Source: Haberlea rhodopensis (lineage: Eukaryota; Streptophyta; Magnoliopsida; Lamiales; Gesneriaceae). Taken from it: DNA of 64,000 bases. Of this stretch, positions 37,312 to 50,072 are shown in pieces; position 1 is the stretch's first letter; each line of letters begins with the position of its first letter. A program made the position numbers and the translations under genes. The notes beneath the pieces are model-generated. The model was given only the letters and a program-made list of their open reading frames with translations, was not told the origin of the DNA and made no database searches. The stretch spans positions 372,001-436,000 of the forward strand of contig CAJQUN010000395.1 of assembly GCA_907163345.1 (NCBI GenBank), written 5' to 3'.

Positions 37312-37458
37312 CGATCGATCGCTACAAACGCAGCGATCGATCGCCGAAGGCCAGTAGCCAAAATCAAAGGCAGGCGATCGATCGCCATAAATGGTGCGAT
37401 CGATCGCCTCGCGCCAGTGAAGTCTGGCGATCGATCGCCTGGATGTAGCGATCGATCG
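37312..37458. repeat. CGATCGATCG array, gypsy 3 right LTR
   Basis: Six intact copies, all GCGATCGATCGC or one-base variants outside the core. Confidence 0.97.
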
Positions 37459-37799
37459 CCAGATGCAGAATAATGGAAAATGATGTTTTTGTTGGAATTC
37501 TTGATTCTATAAATTGGCATCTAATATTGTGTTGTACACTTGTGTAGAGTCTTCACAGATAGCTACACAACGCAGGGGATAGAGTCCTGCAACACACCAT
37601 ATTTTGGAAAGGTACGTAAGCGGCGTACGGGCATCCCAACTGTAACATGTATTATATATTCATTATTTGACATATGATAGATGCAAAGTTGTGCATTATG
37701 AGTATGATACATGTTGTTATGCATTGTTGTTGCATATGTATGTTGTGGAATAAATGGTGTGTATTCCACGAGTCAGGGTTATCACAGTGATGATTTTAA

Positions 37800-37966
37800 T
37801 GCTTACCGCTTATACCGCTACAAATGTGGAGCGGGAGGGGGGAGGCTCGCTTGCACATGGAGGCGAGGTTTACCATACGAAGCGAGGATAGAAATACCGC
37901 TTGTATGAAGAAGCGAGGGAGGGGAGTTCCGCTTGTTCTAAAGTTATGAAGCGAGGGGCATTAAAA
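37800..37966 (+). repeat. Hairpin array, gypsy 3 right LTR
   Basis: As in the left LTR; GTACGTaagcgGCGTAC lies upstream at 37612-37628. Confidence 0.75.
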
Positions 37967-39681
37967 TACACTGATGATAAACTGACTAAGGATTGAAGTA
38001 AAGATTTAAGAAGTAAAGATATGTCATGACATTTATTTAAAGAAGCCATAATATCATCTATTGATTTGATTATGAGTTATGGTACAGGGACAACCAAAAT
38101 GGGCGTTTTAAATGCAATGGAAATACAGGAAGTATCTTATGCCTATGATTTATGCATTTATGCTTTATATTCATATTATGATTGATATGAACTATGATAT
38201 GCTCATGTGTTGGGGGTTGTCTTTGTAGGTGCTTTTGACGATGAGAACCAGGGTCGGGGTTGATACTATGAGCTGTAAGGAGTGCTACAGGATTAGCAGA
38301 ACAGAAATTACTTTTGTATAGCTTCTACAAAGTGTAGAGTAAGACTATAGTTTAGTAACATTTTGTTAGGAATATGTATAATTCATTTTGAAACTTTTGG
38401 GCACTGTAATCTCTTAAGCTCAGGATTATCAACACGTCCTAATACTCTGATTTATGAGTGATTAGTTCTCTTAATTGCACCTTAGTATCTTGTATAGATA
38501 ACGGGGTCTTACAAGTACGGTAATGAATAAGCTCCAGGCCAAATGCCCAAAGGGCTATTTTGAAAAGAAATTGGTAGTACACCTCACCTTACTAGCTTAC
38601 AATATTTTATTGGATTGGCTCGATTTTGAACCCGGTTGCCAAGGAAATTCCTATAAACATAATATAAGTAATTTATACTGATTAGTGACCCAAATGCATG
38701 GTGAACATTCTTAAAGATCTTTTTTGTATAAAATTTGCCCGGGTAATTTTGAATAAGGCTTTAATAATTCATAAAATTCAACTATTAGTCGAAAAATCAT
38801 GAAACTTTCTAGAAATGTCTAAAATTAGTGCAGAAATGTTCGGCAACCGAAAACGTCGAAATCGTGGAGGCGTGTGAACGACGTGCGCCGCCTTGATGAC
38901 GCGTGACCAGCACTCCAGCGTCACATGCGGCTGAATTTTTCAGGGTATGATCGTCTCGCCGAGATCGGTAACTTTTTTTAGAAACCTTTTTAAAATTCGC
39001 AGCCGATTTTGCCTAGATTCTGATTTTTCGGAATGATTAAGCAGGGTATTTTGGTCACCGAAAACTTGTACGTCCGGCGACTTTCTCGGAAAACGGCCGA
39101 CCCGAATATATACTATAACATATTTTAAACAACTTCAAGTTTGAACCTAAGACTTAAAATGGAAAATAACGTATGGAACAAGGGTTTGAACATACTACCT
39201 CAAACTGATTTTTCCTGGGCAGATTTCATGTGCGTTCTTCACGGTTCAGAATTGTTTTAGCTATTTTACCTAATGAGTTTGCTACACCACCCCCATACGT
39301 TTGTTTGTGGGTTGATAAGAAAGGTTGGGTAAAATTTTCAGAATTTTTTGGATAGATTTTGGTTAATTTTATGGATTTTGACCTATTTTTGGCCTAAAAT
39401 TCTAACATTTGTTTTTGGCATGTTTCTAAGGGTTTTTTTGGATGAATTTTATAGCTAAAAGTGGTGAATTTGGAGTGTATTTATAGGCAAAATTTGATCA
39501 GATAAGTTACATGCAAGATGACATTTGTCATGGTCAAAATTATATACCAACTCTTAATAGTAATATTGACTTTATTAGCATTATCAATTTTTTTATGTAT
39601 TATTATTATTGTTGTTTTCTTAGTATTTTTATTACTATTATAACTATTTTCATTCTTATTTATATATAAAAAAACAAAGGG

Positions 39682-41187
39682 TGTCTATTCATAAAAATAA
39701 AAATAAAAATTTTTAGGATTTACTTGTATATAATAAATACGTAATAATTACTTACGTAACAGTAGCGGAAGTGCTTATATAACTTTTTTTAACAAAGTAC
39801 AACTCAAACAACTTCTTAAAAAGGTTCGACACTGCAACAAAATATAAAGTACTAAGTACTGGTAAGCCAAAATGTTCATCAATTTTTTTTCTAATTTTCT
39901 TCCGGTTCTGCCTCTGGTTCTCCTGTATCTGGAACTCACAAAAAAATAACAAGGAAAACAGAGGTTAAGTCATTAAGGACTTAGTGAGGGAACAATAATG
40001 GTTTGTATTTTGTACTTAGCATTGATACAATGTATCAATATGACATGTAATGTAATAAAGAAATATCACTACATTTAAGGAAATTATCAATGAACCATAA
40101 TGATTTAAGATGATAGGGTGAATATTTTGGGCTAAAGAGGTGGCTCTCACCCCACAGTTAGGTGTATCACGTTTTCCCACATATTCAGATATGATTTGTA
40201 CATTCATTCATTTATGGGCCAAGGTGAACCATTCTCCGGACCGTAAAATGGTGCGCGTTGTTCAGATGAACCATATACTCGGACTGTCATCCGTTGTTCA
40301 TTGGGCTCACTTTCCGGGCCGAAGCCACGTTGTCCAGTGGACTCAATATGTAGACATATGTCTGTTGTCCAGGGCTCCAATAGTCATTCAATCATTCGAA
40401 GGAACAGAATAGTGATGAACATATAACAATGTATGTAGACAATATGATCAATGAACTGTTGTGATGCACAATATGACAACATGTATGAAAAGTACGGTAA
40501 TGAATAAACATATGATGTAAGTTCCAGGCCAAATGCCAAAAGGGCTATTTTGTAAGAAATCGGTAGTACACCTCACCTTACTAGCTTACGATATTTTACT
40601 GGATTGACTCGATTTTGAACCCGGTTGCCAAGGAAATTCCTATAAACATAATATAAGTAATTTATAGTGATTAGTGACCCAAATGCATGGTGAACATTCT
40701 TAAAGATCTTTTTTGTATAAAATTTATCCGGGTAATTTTGAATAAGACTTTAATAATTCATAAAAATTCAACCATTAGTCGAAAAATCATGAAACTTTCC
40801 AAAAATGTCTAAAATTAGTGAAGAAATGTTCGGCAACCAGAAACGTCGAAATCGTGGAGGCGCGTGAACGACACGCGCCTCCTTGACGGCGCGTGACCAA
40901 CGCTCTGGCGTCATGCGCGGCTGAATTTTTCAGGGTATGATCGTCTCGCCGAGATCTACAACTTTTGTTCAGAAATCGTTTTAAAATTAGCAGCCGATTT
41001 TGCCCAGATTCTGATTTTTCGGATTGATTAAGTAGGGTATTTTGGTCGCCGAAAACTTGTACGTCCGGCGACTTTTTGGGAAAACGGCCGACGCGAATAT
41101 ATATTATAACATATTTTAAACAACTTCAAGTTTGAACCTAAGACTTAAACGGAAAATAACGTATGGAACAAGGGTTTGAACATACTG
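39682..41187 (-). repeat. LTR-like unit C, 5' truncated
   Basis: Starts TGTCTATTCAT directly after unit B. It is collinear with A and B until GAACATACT at ~41187, where about 480 bases present in A and B (including the TATA box) are missing. Undisturbed versions of both insertion sites used in unit B are visible here near 40312 (TTCCGGGCCG) and 40491 (AAGTACGGTAA). Confidence 0.8.
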
Positions 41188-41314
41188 CCACGTAAAAATC
41201 TTGTGTCTTTCCTTTATTTTTCATAAACATTTGATTCTATCAAATACGTAAAAATAACGGATCACAGCAGGTACGTTTATAATAATAGAATAAGCCTTAA
41301 TCTATGCTATTTAC
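41188..41314. other. Short unique spacer before the hAT element
   Basis: AT-rich, no feature seen. It joins the sequence right of the hAT (53339 onward) once the transposon is removed. Confidence 0.6.
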
Positions 41315-41564
41315 CTATTAGTTAGGGGTGCTTATCGGACCAGGTCGATCCGGACCCGGTTCGAAACCGGACTGGTTAGTCTGGTCCGAAATCGGAACCG
41401 GACTAACTGGTTCCGGTCTGCCCCGGAATCGGTATCGAACCAGTCCGGGGCTGATTTTTTAATCCAAACCGGTAGCACCACCGGTTCCGGTGCTACCGGT
41501 TTGGAACCGGAACCGGTTATATTTAAAAAAAATAATAATAATAATAAATTTTTTTTTATTCAGC

Positions 41565-41636
41565 ATGGCAACAGCTTTATAGTCGTTGCCATGCTGAACG
41601 TTGGCAAAGGCTATAAAGTCGTTGCCAACGTTCAGT
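41565..41636. repeat. Two consecutive hairpins in the hAT 5' region
   Basis: CAGCATGGCAAC pairs with GTTGCCATGCTG, then GAACGTTGGCAA pairs with TTGCCAACGTTC. Both stems are 12 bp, and the loops resemble each other (agctttatagtc and aggctataaagtc). Confidence 0.85.
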
Positions 41637-43654
41637 TTCTTTTTTTTTTTAATTTTAATTTTTTTTAAATCTATAAATATGTGCATATTTTTCATTCTTT
41701 TCCTCACAAATCATTCTTCTCACAATCCATTCTTCTCACAGTTCTTTACTTCAATCTCATATTTTCCTCTCAATTGTGCTATCTACAATTTATATATAAT
41801 AATTGCATCTTCATCTAGCAGCGGCGCTGGTCGTAGCCGGAGTCGTAGTCGGGGTCTCGTCCCGGGTCGTCTATCACTGAGTTCATCTTCGGCAATGAAT
41901 TTGCCCGTACCAATACCTTAGTTAAATGAAAGTTATGATTTTTTTGCTGACCTCAATGTTGGTGGTTCCTCTATGAATGTCGAATCGCAACAACCCGAAC
42001 AACCTGTCGAACCTCCTGCTGCCCAAGCCCAAGAGAGACAACAAGTGGAGTCATCCGGAGCCACTACAGCGGCGAGTAGACAACCGACTTGTGCCAAAAG
42101 AAGTAAGATATGGGATCACTTTGAACTCGGTCAAAAAGAAGGTACTAATGAATCTGTTGCAATATGTAAATTATGTAAAATGCAATATTCATATAAAGCT
42201 GGTGGTTCCAGTGGAGGCACTGGAACATTTAAAAAACACTTAGTAAAAAAATATAATTTTGATGAGACAACATTACAACCATTAGGTCGAGAAGCAACAC
42301 AAGCACAAATTAATGTTCTCACTGGCACAAATTTTATTTTAACTGCTGAAATTAACCGTAGGTCACTTGTTAGATATGTGATTAGGTGTGAATTACCTTT
42401 TATACAAGCTGAACATGCTGGTTTTATTGAATTTACTTCGTCTATACAACCCATGTTTGAACATATTTCCAGGCACACACTAAAAAGAAATTGTATGGAC
42501 GTATTTGTTGAATATAGAAATACATTGTTTCAACATCTTTCTAGTTTGCCTTGTAGGGTTAGCTTAACAACCGATATTTGAACAAATGTAAATTCAGATC
42601 CATATCTTGTCATCACTTGTCATTGGATTGATGATAATTGGTGTATGCAAAAACGGATTTTGTCTTTAGATGAGTTAGATTGTGCACATACTGGTTATGT
42701 AATTGCTAAATATGTATTCAACACTTGTAGACATTATGGAATTCAGGATAAGGTATTTTCGATCACATTAGACAATGCAGCGAATAACAATGCAACGATG
42801 CGTGATTTAAAGACCTATCTGAAACCAATGCTTGATGGTGTTTTTTTTCATGTTAGATGTGCATGTCATGTGATTAATTTGGCTGTTAAAGTTGGTTATG
42901 AGGATAATCACTCAGCATGTATTGACAAAATGAAATACTGCGCTAAATGGTTACGCACGAGCCGTGTAAAGCGCGATTGGAAACAATTATGTTTATCTAA
43001 TGGTTTAAAAGCATCTTCTTTTTCCATCACCAATAGAAACTAGGTGGAATTCGTTGTACAATATGTTGAATGCTATGTTACCTTACAAAAATATTTTAAC
43101 TCCATTTTATAATTCATATCAAATGCCTGATAGCGATGATAGTATTTATTTGACTAACGAGAATTGGGAATTTGTTGAAAATTGTATATCATTGTTAGGT
43201 ACTTTCAAAGAAGCGACGGAACGCTTATCCGGTGTTACTTATTGTGGGGTCTTCCCACCTTAACAGTGATTAAAAGACATAAGAAGGACTAAGCATGCAT
43301 TAAGGTAACATCTTAAGGTTTTGGTTGTTACACGAGCTAACAGGATTACAGGCCAAAATACAAAACTTCAAAAATAATTCATTACATTCCAAAAGAATGT
43401 TATTTAGATTTACACTACTCCTAGAGTAGATACTAATCATAACTTGAATCCTATGCATTCCTGTGTCCCTAGTAGCTCACTGCCTCAACCCGACCCTTAG
43501 TCCTTTCGTCCAAAAGTGTACCTACAGGGACAACACATCATGAGCATATATAATCTTACTTAACATTATAAACATCATAGTAAATGCATGAAACATTGGT
43601 TAAGTAATATGCTGGTTATACATTCACTTCTTATTGTTGTCCCTGATTTAGAAT

Positions 43655-43825
43655 CATGCATATGGGGCATCTTACCCCCGTGGCATCTTACCACAACATC
43701 ATTGTATGGCCTCTTACCATATGGGGCATCTTACCCCGTGGCATCTTACCACAATACATCGCATGGCCTCTTACCATGTGGGGCATCTACCCCGTGGCAT
43801 CTTACCACAATACATCACACAAATG
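43655..43825 (-). repeat. Hairpin array, gypsy 4 3' LTR (three units)
   Basis: A 57-bp unit with three successive hairpins: GGGGtaagatgCCCC, GTGGtaagatgCCAC and ATGGtaagaggCCAT (minus strand). Stems differ, the loop stays TAAGATG or TAAGAGG. Confidence 0.93.
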
Positions 43826-44178
43826 TCATCATATAAGCATCGTATAAGCAATAAACATCATATGAACTTCATCGTATAAACATCATATAAACATCATCGT
43901 GTAAACATCGTATCAACATCGTCATTTCATCGTGAATACTCATGCAATAAAAGCATAGTCGTAGTATAGAGATGTGTGTTACCGTCCGATGCCCGTACGC
44001 TTCTTACGGACCTTTTCAAAAGGAGGAGGAGTCAACAGACTTTATCTCCTTGATGGTGCTGGTACCTGGGATGGTTCTACAAGACCACATAATACCATAT
44101 TAGATGCCTCAAAACCATCTTACATCATAAACTTAACAAAATAAAACATCATCATATTTTTCAACTTTCTGCCTCTCT

Positions 44179-44394
44179 CGATCGATCGGCCCTAGGTCTC
44201 GATCGATCGAGACACTGTGCACAAATAGTGCCTTAGCATTCTGCCTCGCTCGATCGATCGAACATTTTACCGATCGATCGAGGAGCTTCACCGATCGATC
44301 GAGAAATCCTTCGATCGATCGGCACCAAAATTTTGAAAACATGCTTAGACCTTCTGTCTCGCTCGATCGATCGGAACTAAATCTCGATCGATCG
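44179..44394. repeat. CGATCGATCG array, gypsy 4 3' LTR
   Basis: Eight copies, flanks mainly TCGATCGATCGA or mixed T/G ends; spacers are non-repetitive. Confidence 0.97.
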
Positions 44395-45344
44395 AGAGCT
44401 CTGAAAATCGGGATTTGTCCCCAAGATTTTTGAGCACTACATTTCACACCATCTTTTCTACTACATAGCACATCTTTCATGCTGAAACAAACATGTGAAG
44501 AACTTCATAAAATATCCGTGTAAGCCCTTAAATCAAAGGTTTAACGAAACTTAAGCTAACATGCATCATAACATCATCATAATCTTCATCCTTAACCAAC
44601 TTTTACAAAAACAGAGCATGTATCTTTTTGCCCAGATTTTCGAGCATATAGTTTCATAACTAGAAATCTATCACATAAAACATGTAACATGCTCGAACAA
44701 ACATGCTAAAAGCCACAAAATACTTTCATGTAAGCACCCATACCAAGGTTTCACCCAAACCTATACTTAACATGCTTTAAAATCAACCCATCAAACCCAA
44801 GCCCAAACACAAACCCAGAAAAACAGGGTACCCACTTACCCCTCTCTTTTGCTCCTCTTTTGCAAGGATTTGAACACCTTCTTACCAAGCTTTTCTTCCC
44901 TTCCCCAGCAGCTTACAGGCACGATTTTGGGAGAGAAAGAGAGGAGGAGAGAAGGAGATGATTTGGCTGCAAAGTGGAAGCATGGGCATGACCAAGTGGG
45001 AGGCATGGGCTTTGACAAGTGGGGGTGTAGGGTGCAATTGGGGGAGGGTGGTGACCGAGTGGGTGGGGGCTGGTGTTTAATTGTGTCCCGGTATTTAGTA
45101 CGATGTATTAAAATATCCTCACTCGATATTTTCTAACTTCATTTAATTAATACATCCCTTGAAATACCCATCATGCTCCCCACATCATATCATCATAACA
45201 TAAATCGTGGCCCCCAATTTAAATACACCACAACCCTTAAACACATCATAATTTATCATCGTAGAACATAATCATATCACATTTCGGGGGTATTACATTA
45301 CTCCCCTACTTATAAGATTTCGTCCTCGAAATCCACATGCATCA

Positions 45345-48300
45345 TCATATCGAAACTAAACATAAAAACATACCAGAGAATAGTTCCGGATAGTGCTGCA
45401 CCATATGCCGTTCCGTCTCCCACGTAGCCTCCTCTACGCCCCGACGATCCCACTGAACTTTGACCATCGGTATAACTTTGCTTCGTAGTCTGCGATCCTC
45501 TCGATCCAGAATTCTGATAGGTCGTTCAACGTAGGACACATCTGAGTCTAACTGTACTTCCGTAGGCTGTAAGACATGAGACGGGTCTGGCTCATACTTC
45601 CTTAACATAGAGACATGGAAAACATCGTGTATGCCAGATAAAGACGGCGGTAGAGCCAAACGATATGCCAAAGTACCGATACGCTGTAAAACTTCATATG
45701 GCCCAACATACCTCGGAGATAACTTTCCCCGCATCCCAAAACGAACCACGCCCCTGAAGGGCGAGATCTTTAAGAAGACCCTGTCTCCTAACTGGAATTC
45801 TAGCGGTCGTCGTCGCTTATTGGCATAGGCCGCTTGCCTATCCTGGGCCGCTCTCATCTTCAGGCGTATCAACTTTATCTTACCTTCCATATCCCTGATC
45901 ATATCCGGTCCTCCGACCGCTTTGCTAGTCAAGTCCTCCCAATACAGTGGTGATCTACATCGTCGTCCATACAGAGCTTCAAAAGGGGCCATTTGAATGC
46001 TCGCCTGATAACTGTTATTATAGGAGAACTCCACCAGCGACACTGAATCCTGCCACGGAGTATCAAACTCCAAAACACATGCCCTCAACATGTCCTCGAG
46101 CGTCTGAATGGTACGCTCTGTTTGGCCGTCTGTCTGAGGGTGATAGGCCGTACTCAGTCTCACCTCCGTGCCCAGAGCTGTCTGGAGACCCTCCCAGAAA
46201 TGTGAAGTGAACCTCGGGTCTCTGTCAGACACTATCGAGACTGGAATACCATGCAATCTCACAACATCCCGTATATACATTTGAGCCATCTTTAAGTATG
46301 TATAAGACATACTGTAAGGGATGAAATGAGCCGTCTTCGTCAGCCTATCCACGATCACCCAGATCGCATCAAATCCTGAGGTCGTTCTTGGCAAGTGGGT
46401 TACGAAGTCCATAGATATATGCTCGCACTTCCATTCAGGCACCTCTAAGCTCTTCAGCTCTCCACCAGGCCTCTGCCTCTCTGCTTTTACCTGCTGGCAG
46501 ATCAAACATCTTTTAACAAAAACGATTACTTCTCGCTTCATGCGTCTCCACCAGAATTGATCGCATAGATCTTTGTACATCTTCTTTCCCCCTGGGTGGA
46601 TACTGAAACGACTACTGTGAGCCCGCTCCAATATTCCTCTACGCAGTCCTGGTGCATCTGGGACTACCCATCGGTTGCCCAGTCTCAAGGAATCATCCTC
46701 AGCCACTCTGAACTTGGATGGTTGACCTTGAAGGATCAATGATGTCCACCTCTGAACCTCACTATCTGACTTCTGGGCCTTCCTGATTGCCTCAAATATA
46801 TCTGGCTCCGCCAATAGGGTCGACACTCGCACAGGCGACGTGTCTACATTGAAATCATAGCCCAGTTGGCAATAAGACGTCATCAAGGCTGACAAACACA
46901 TAACATCCTCTGCAGTACTCTTCACCTTCCGACTTAAGGCGTCTGCTATCAAGTTTGCTTTACCTGGATGGTACTCAATTTCACAATCATAATCTTTGAG
47001 CAAATCCATCCATCTTCTTTGCCTCATATTCAACTCTGCCTGAGTGAATAAGAACTTCAGGCTCTTATGGTCCGTATATATAGTGAAAGACGTGCCATAC
47101 AAGTAATGCCTCCAAATCTTCAAGGCGAATATGATGGCCGCCAATTCTAAATCATGCACTGGATACTTAGCCTCGTGTGGCTTCAGCTGCCTCGATGCAT
47201 AAGCCACCACATGCTTATCTTGCGTCAACACACAGACCAAGCCCTGTAATGACGCATCCGTATACAAGGTGAACCTCTTATCCTCAGACGGAATCACCAG
47301 CACAGGCGCTGTAGTCAAACGACGTTTCAGCTCTTGGAAGCTTTCCTCACAAGCTTCGGACCAAAAGAAGGGGACTCCTTTCTGAGTCAGCTGCGTCAGG
47401 GGTTTGGCAATCTTCGAAAAACCCTCGACGAAACGTCGGTAATATCCTGCCAAACCGAGAAAACTCCTTATCTCAGGTACAGAAGTGGGTGCAGCCCACT
47501 CCATCACAGCTTCAATCTTCCTTGGATCCACAGATATCCCGTGGCTAGATATGACATGGCCTAAAAATACCACGCTGTCCAACCAGAACTCGCACTTACT
47601 AAGCTTCGCATACAGCTGATGATCCCTAAGGATCTGAAGCACTATCCTCAAGTGTCTTACGTGCTCTTCTTCCGTCCGAGAGTAGATAAGTATGTCGTCA
47701 ATGAAGACTATGACGAACTGATCCAAATACGGCTGGAACACCTTGTTCATCAAACTCATGAAGACAGCTGGGGCATTTGTCACCCCAAAAGGCATGACCA
47801 GGAATTCATAGTGCCCATATCTAGTCCTGAAAGCCGTCTTCTGAACATCATCTTCTTTTACTCGAATCTGATGGTACCCCGACCTCAGATCAATCTTACT
47901 ATAGAGCCTCGTACCCTGCAACTGATCGAACAAGTCATCGATCCTCGGAAGTGGATACTTGTTCTTTACTGTAGCTTTGTTCAACTGCCTGTAGTCAATG
48001 CATAGACGCATCGATCCATCTTTCTTCTTAACAAATAAGACAGGCGCACCCCATGGCGATACGCTAGGGCGTATGTAGCCCTTATCAAGGAGTTCCTGCA
48101 ACTGTATCTTTAACTCCCTTAACTCTGCTGGTGCCATCCTATACGGGGCACGAGAAATTGCAGATGTCCCTGGTAGTAGCGCAATCCCAAACTCGACCTC
48201 TCTCGTCGGTGGGAATCCGGGAATCTCCTCCGGAAAGACATCAGGAAACTCCGCCACTACGGGCACATCCTCGACCTTTAATTCCTTCCTCTTTTCCGTC

Positions 48301-48356
48301 ATATCCACAGCATAGATAAGATATCCTGCATGACCTCGTTCCAATAACTGCGCCAT
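45345..48356 (-). pseudogene. Gypsy 4 pol: RT, RNase H, integrase, chromodomain
   Basis: One open frame of 1003 codons. RT spans ~60-250 with the catalytic motif FIDD (218-221) in place of YxDD. RNase H begins with LYTDAS (D366) and includes YTDHKSLK and ADALSR. The integrase zinc-binding module is H580, H587, C617, C620; the catalytic triad is D650, D711, E747 (D,D35E). A GPY/F module and chromodomain (KVIPMVKVQWDRRG...ATWE) end the protein. It is continuous with gag-protease upstream except for one extra base at ~48363; the listed Met is not a natural start. Enzymes for copying and inserting the element; otherwise intact. Confidence 0.95.
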
Positions 48357-48363
48357 CTTGACA

Positions 48364-49885
48364 AGCAGATATTAACGGAATCTTCGGACGGGAACCATCC
48401 CCATAAAATGTCCACTGGACTCCCAATACAGATCTAAATCGGACAGTCCTTTGCCTGCAGTTTACCACTGCCTGATACTTGTTCAGAACATCGATGCCCA
48501 CAATGCAATCGAAGTCTGTCATTCCCAACACAATCAAATCTGATCTTAACTCATTATCCTCAAAATAAATGAGGCCATCATAAACAATCTGATCCGTAGT
48601 CAAACTTCTTCCAGCGGGGGTCGAGACCATAAGAGGCATGGGGGACGGAGAAGTGCATATGCGGTGCCTTTCAACAAAACTCGTCGACACAAAAGAGTGT
48701 GACGCACCTGTGTCTATCAATATAAGAGCAGGGTGCGTAAATAAAAGACACGTACCCGCTATAACTTCCTCCGGGGCCGCCGTAGCCTGCTCCCTCGTCA
48801 AAGCATACACCTGTCCCTGAGGTGGCCCCGCGGGCTGACCTCCATACTGTCTTGGCACAAAAGGTGGCCGGTGTTGTGTCGTTCTGTCCGCAGGCCTCCC
48901 CGTAGAGTTCTGCTGTCTTCCCCTGTTGGCACACTGCCGAGCAAAGTGGCCTCTGTCGCCACAGACATAGCATCCTACGCAGTCCTTTGCCAAATGTGGT
49001 TGTCCACAAAGAGTGCACTGAACTCTTTCAGATCTGTCTCCCTGAGACTGTCCTCTCCCAGATGGAGCATCATTCCTACCTTTCCCTTTCCATCGATTCT
49101 CGGGCCTCTTGCCACTGAATCTCGATGCCGAAGTGTTCCCCCTAGGCTTAAACTGATCACCTCTGGGCTTCAAATTGTCAGAAGTGGATCTCTGAGGGGG
49201 TGCCGGAGGTGGCACAGCATCAGGATATGCACCGACTCCCAGTTCAGCTAGCTCAGCTCGTGAGAGTGCATCATCAAAACAAGCAGGGCCATAAGTGATC
49301 ACCCTGTCATACAGTTCAGGCCTCAAGCCTTTCATGAAATTCCGCATCTTCGCTTGAGTGCTTGCAGCAATGTGTGGCACATATCGTAGTAAGGAACAGT
49401 AATGCAAAGCATAGTCAGATACAGGCATGGTACCTTGTCTTAAACTGGTAAACTCATCCTCCTTGGCCTGTCTTGCAGCGGCTGAGAAATAGCGGTTCAA
49501 AAACCGCGTTCGGAACATCTTCCAATTTACTTCCTGTCCCAGAGCCTCTTGCTCAATCACTGTGGTTTTCCACCACATCAATGCCTTCTTGGACAGCTGA
49601 AATTATGCTTAATCGGATCCAGGCCGTCTTTGCACAAGGCGCTGCCACAAATATATGTTCGATCCTCTCTAACCATTCCTCAGCTTTCTCTCCTGATTCA
49701 GTTCCCTCGAACATCGGAGGTCGATACATCATAAACTGAGCCAAGCTCAATTCCCCAGGTAGCAACTGCTGTTCAGAGGGTTCCTCTCCCAAAGCTGGTG
49801 GTGGCAATGGGTTCGTACGCCCAGCACTTGCATTTACACTAATGGCGTCACCCACTTCTATATTCGCTGCCATGCTGCAACACAA
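48364..49885 (-). pseudogene. Gypsy 4 gag and protease
   Basis: Natural start probably MAANIE at 49873 (an upstream in-frame Met lies at 49885). The first frame (to 49553) shows the start of the retrotransposon gag domain (EEWLERIEHIF). A frameshift at ~49600 moves to the second frame (from 49581) with MWWKTTVIEQ, RFLNRYF and the gag C-half. Two CCHC zinc knuckles follow, CTLCGQPHLAKDC and CYVCGDRGHFARQC. The aspartic protease has an intact IDTGASHSF motif and FDCIVGIDVL. A second shift at ~48363 separates it from pol. Gag forms the particle; protease would cut the polyprotein. Confidence 0.94.
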
Positions 49886-50054
49886 GGGTTAATAACAACA
49901 CCAAAAGCAATTCATAAAACTCATCGTTAGATAATTGAACATGTTAGTATAACATCTTCTTCTTTATGAATAACATACATATAAACATGTTCAAAAGTAA
50001 GCACCTAGCTAACTTATTGCTAAGGCTGCCCTTCACTCATTCCCGAGTTATCTA

Positions 50055-50072
50055 ACCACTGCTCTGATACCA
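50055..50072 (-). other. Primer-binding site (initiator-Met tRNA), gypsy 4
   Basis: Minus strand TGGTATCAGAGCAGTGG, four bases from the 5' LTR end. The match to initiator-Met tRNA extends past 12 bases. Confidence 0.9.

Larger units (their letters stand above)
28462..38513 (+). mobile_element. Ty3/gypsy chromovirus, element 3, with nested solo LTR
   Basis: 10,052 bp on the plus strand, flanked by AGTAC at 28457-28461 and 38514-38518. Truncated left LTR (28462-~30178), decayed gag-pol (~30181-36287), polypurine region (~36325-36358), full right LTR (36359-38513). A 2310-bp solo LTR sits in the RT. Unit C keeps the uninterrupted target. The left LTR's last ~440 bp, the primer site and most of gag are deleted in one event. 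Confidence 0.95.
36359..38513 (+). repeat. Right (3') LTR of gypsy 3
   Basis: 2155 bp, TGTGATATCC...GGGTCTTACA, directly after the polypurine tract AAGTAGGGGAGTAT. High identity with the left LTR indicates a fairly young insertion despite the pol decay. Confidence 0.95.
20514..39681 (-). repeat. LTR-like unit B, split by two insertions
   Basis: Pieces 20514-20903, 28283-28461 and 38519-39681 together make about 1.73 kb collinear with units A and C, once copia 2 and gypsy 3 with their target duplications are removed. Relative to unit A it lacks about 240 bases (A's ~18702-18943, between GGTAA and ACGTT.GGGTG). The junction at TGTCCATTCAT (20514) with unit A is direct. Confidence 0.8.
43243..45297 (-). 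repeat. 3' LTR of gypsy 4
   Basis: 2055 bp. On the minus strand it runs TGTAATACCCCCG...AAGACCCCACA. The purine tract AAGTAGGGGAGTAA lies just inside the element, at 45298-45311 (minus). Confidence 0.95.

Noticed and set aside
41601..41921. 106-codon ORF upstream of the hAT transposase as a separate gene
   Set aside because: It is in the same frame as the transposase; its last codons from 41895 are more likely the transposase N-terminus before a nonsense codon, the rest untranslated leader.
43655..43825. Regular repeats with spacers that could suggest a CRISPR array
   Set aside because: Plant nuclear DNA inside an LTR; the units are tandem hairpins without unique uniform spacers, and there is no cas gene.
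44849..45136. 95-codon ORF conserved with 51733-52020
   Set aside because: Both lie in the two LTRs of one young element, so identity is expected; no codon bias, domain or homologue recognised.
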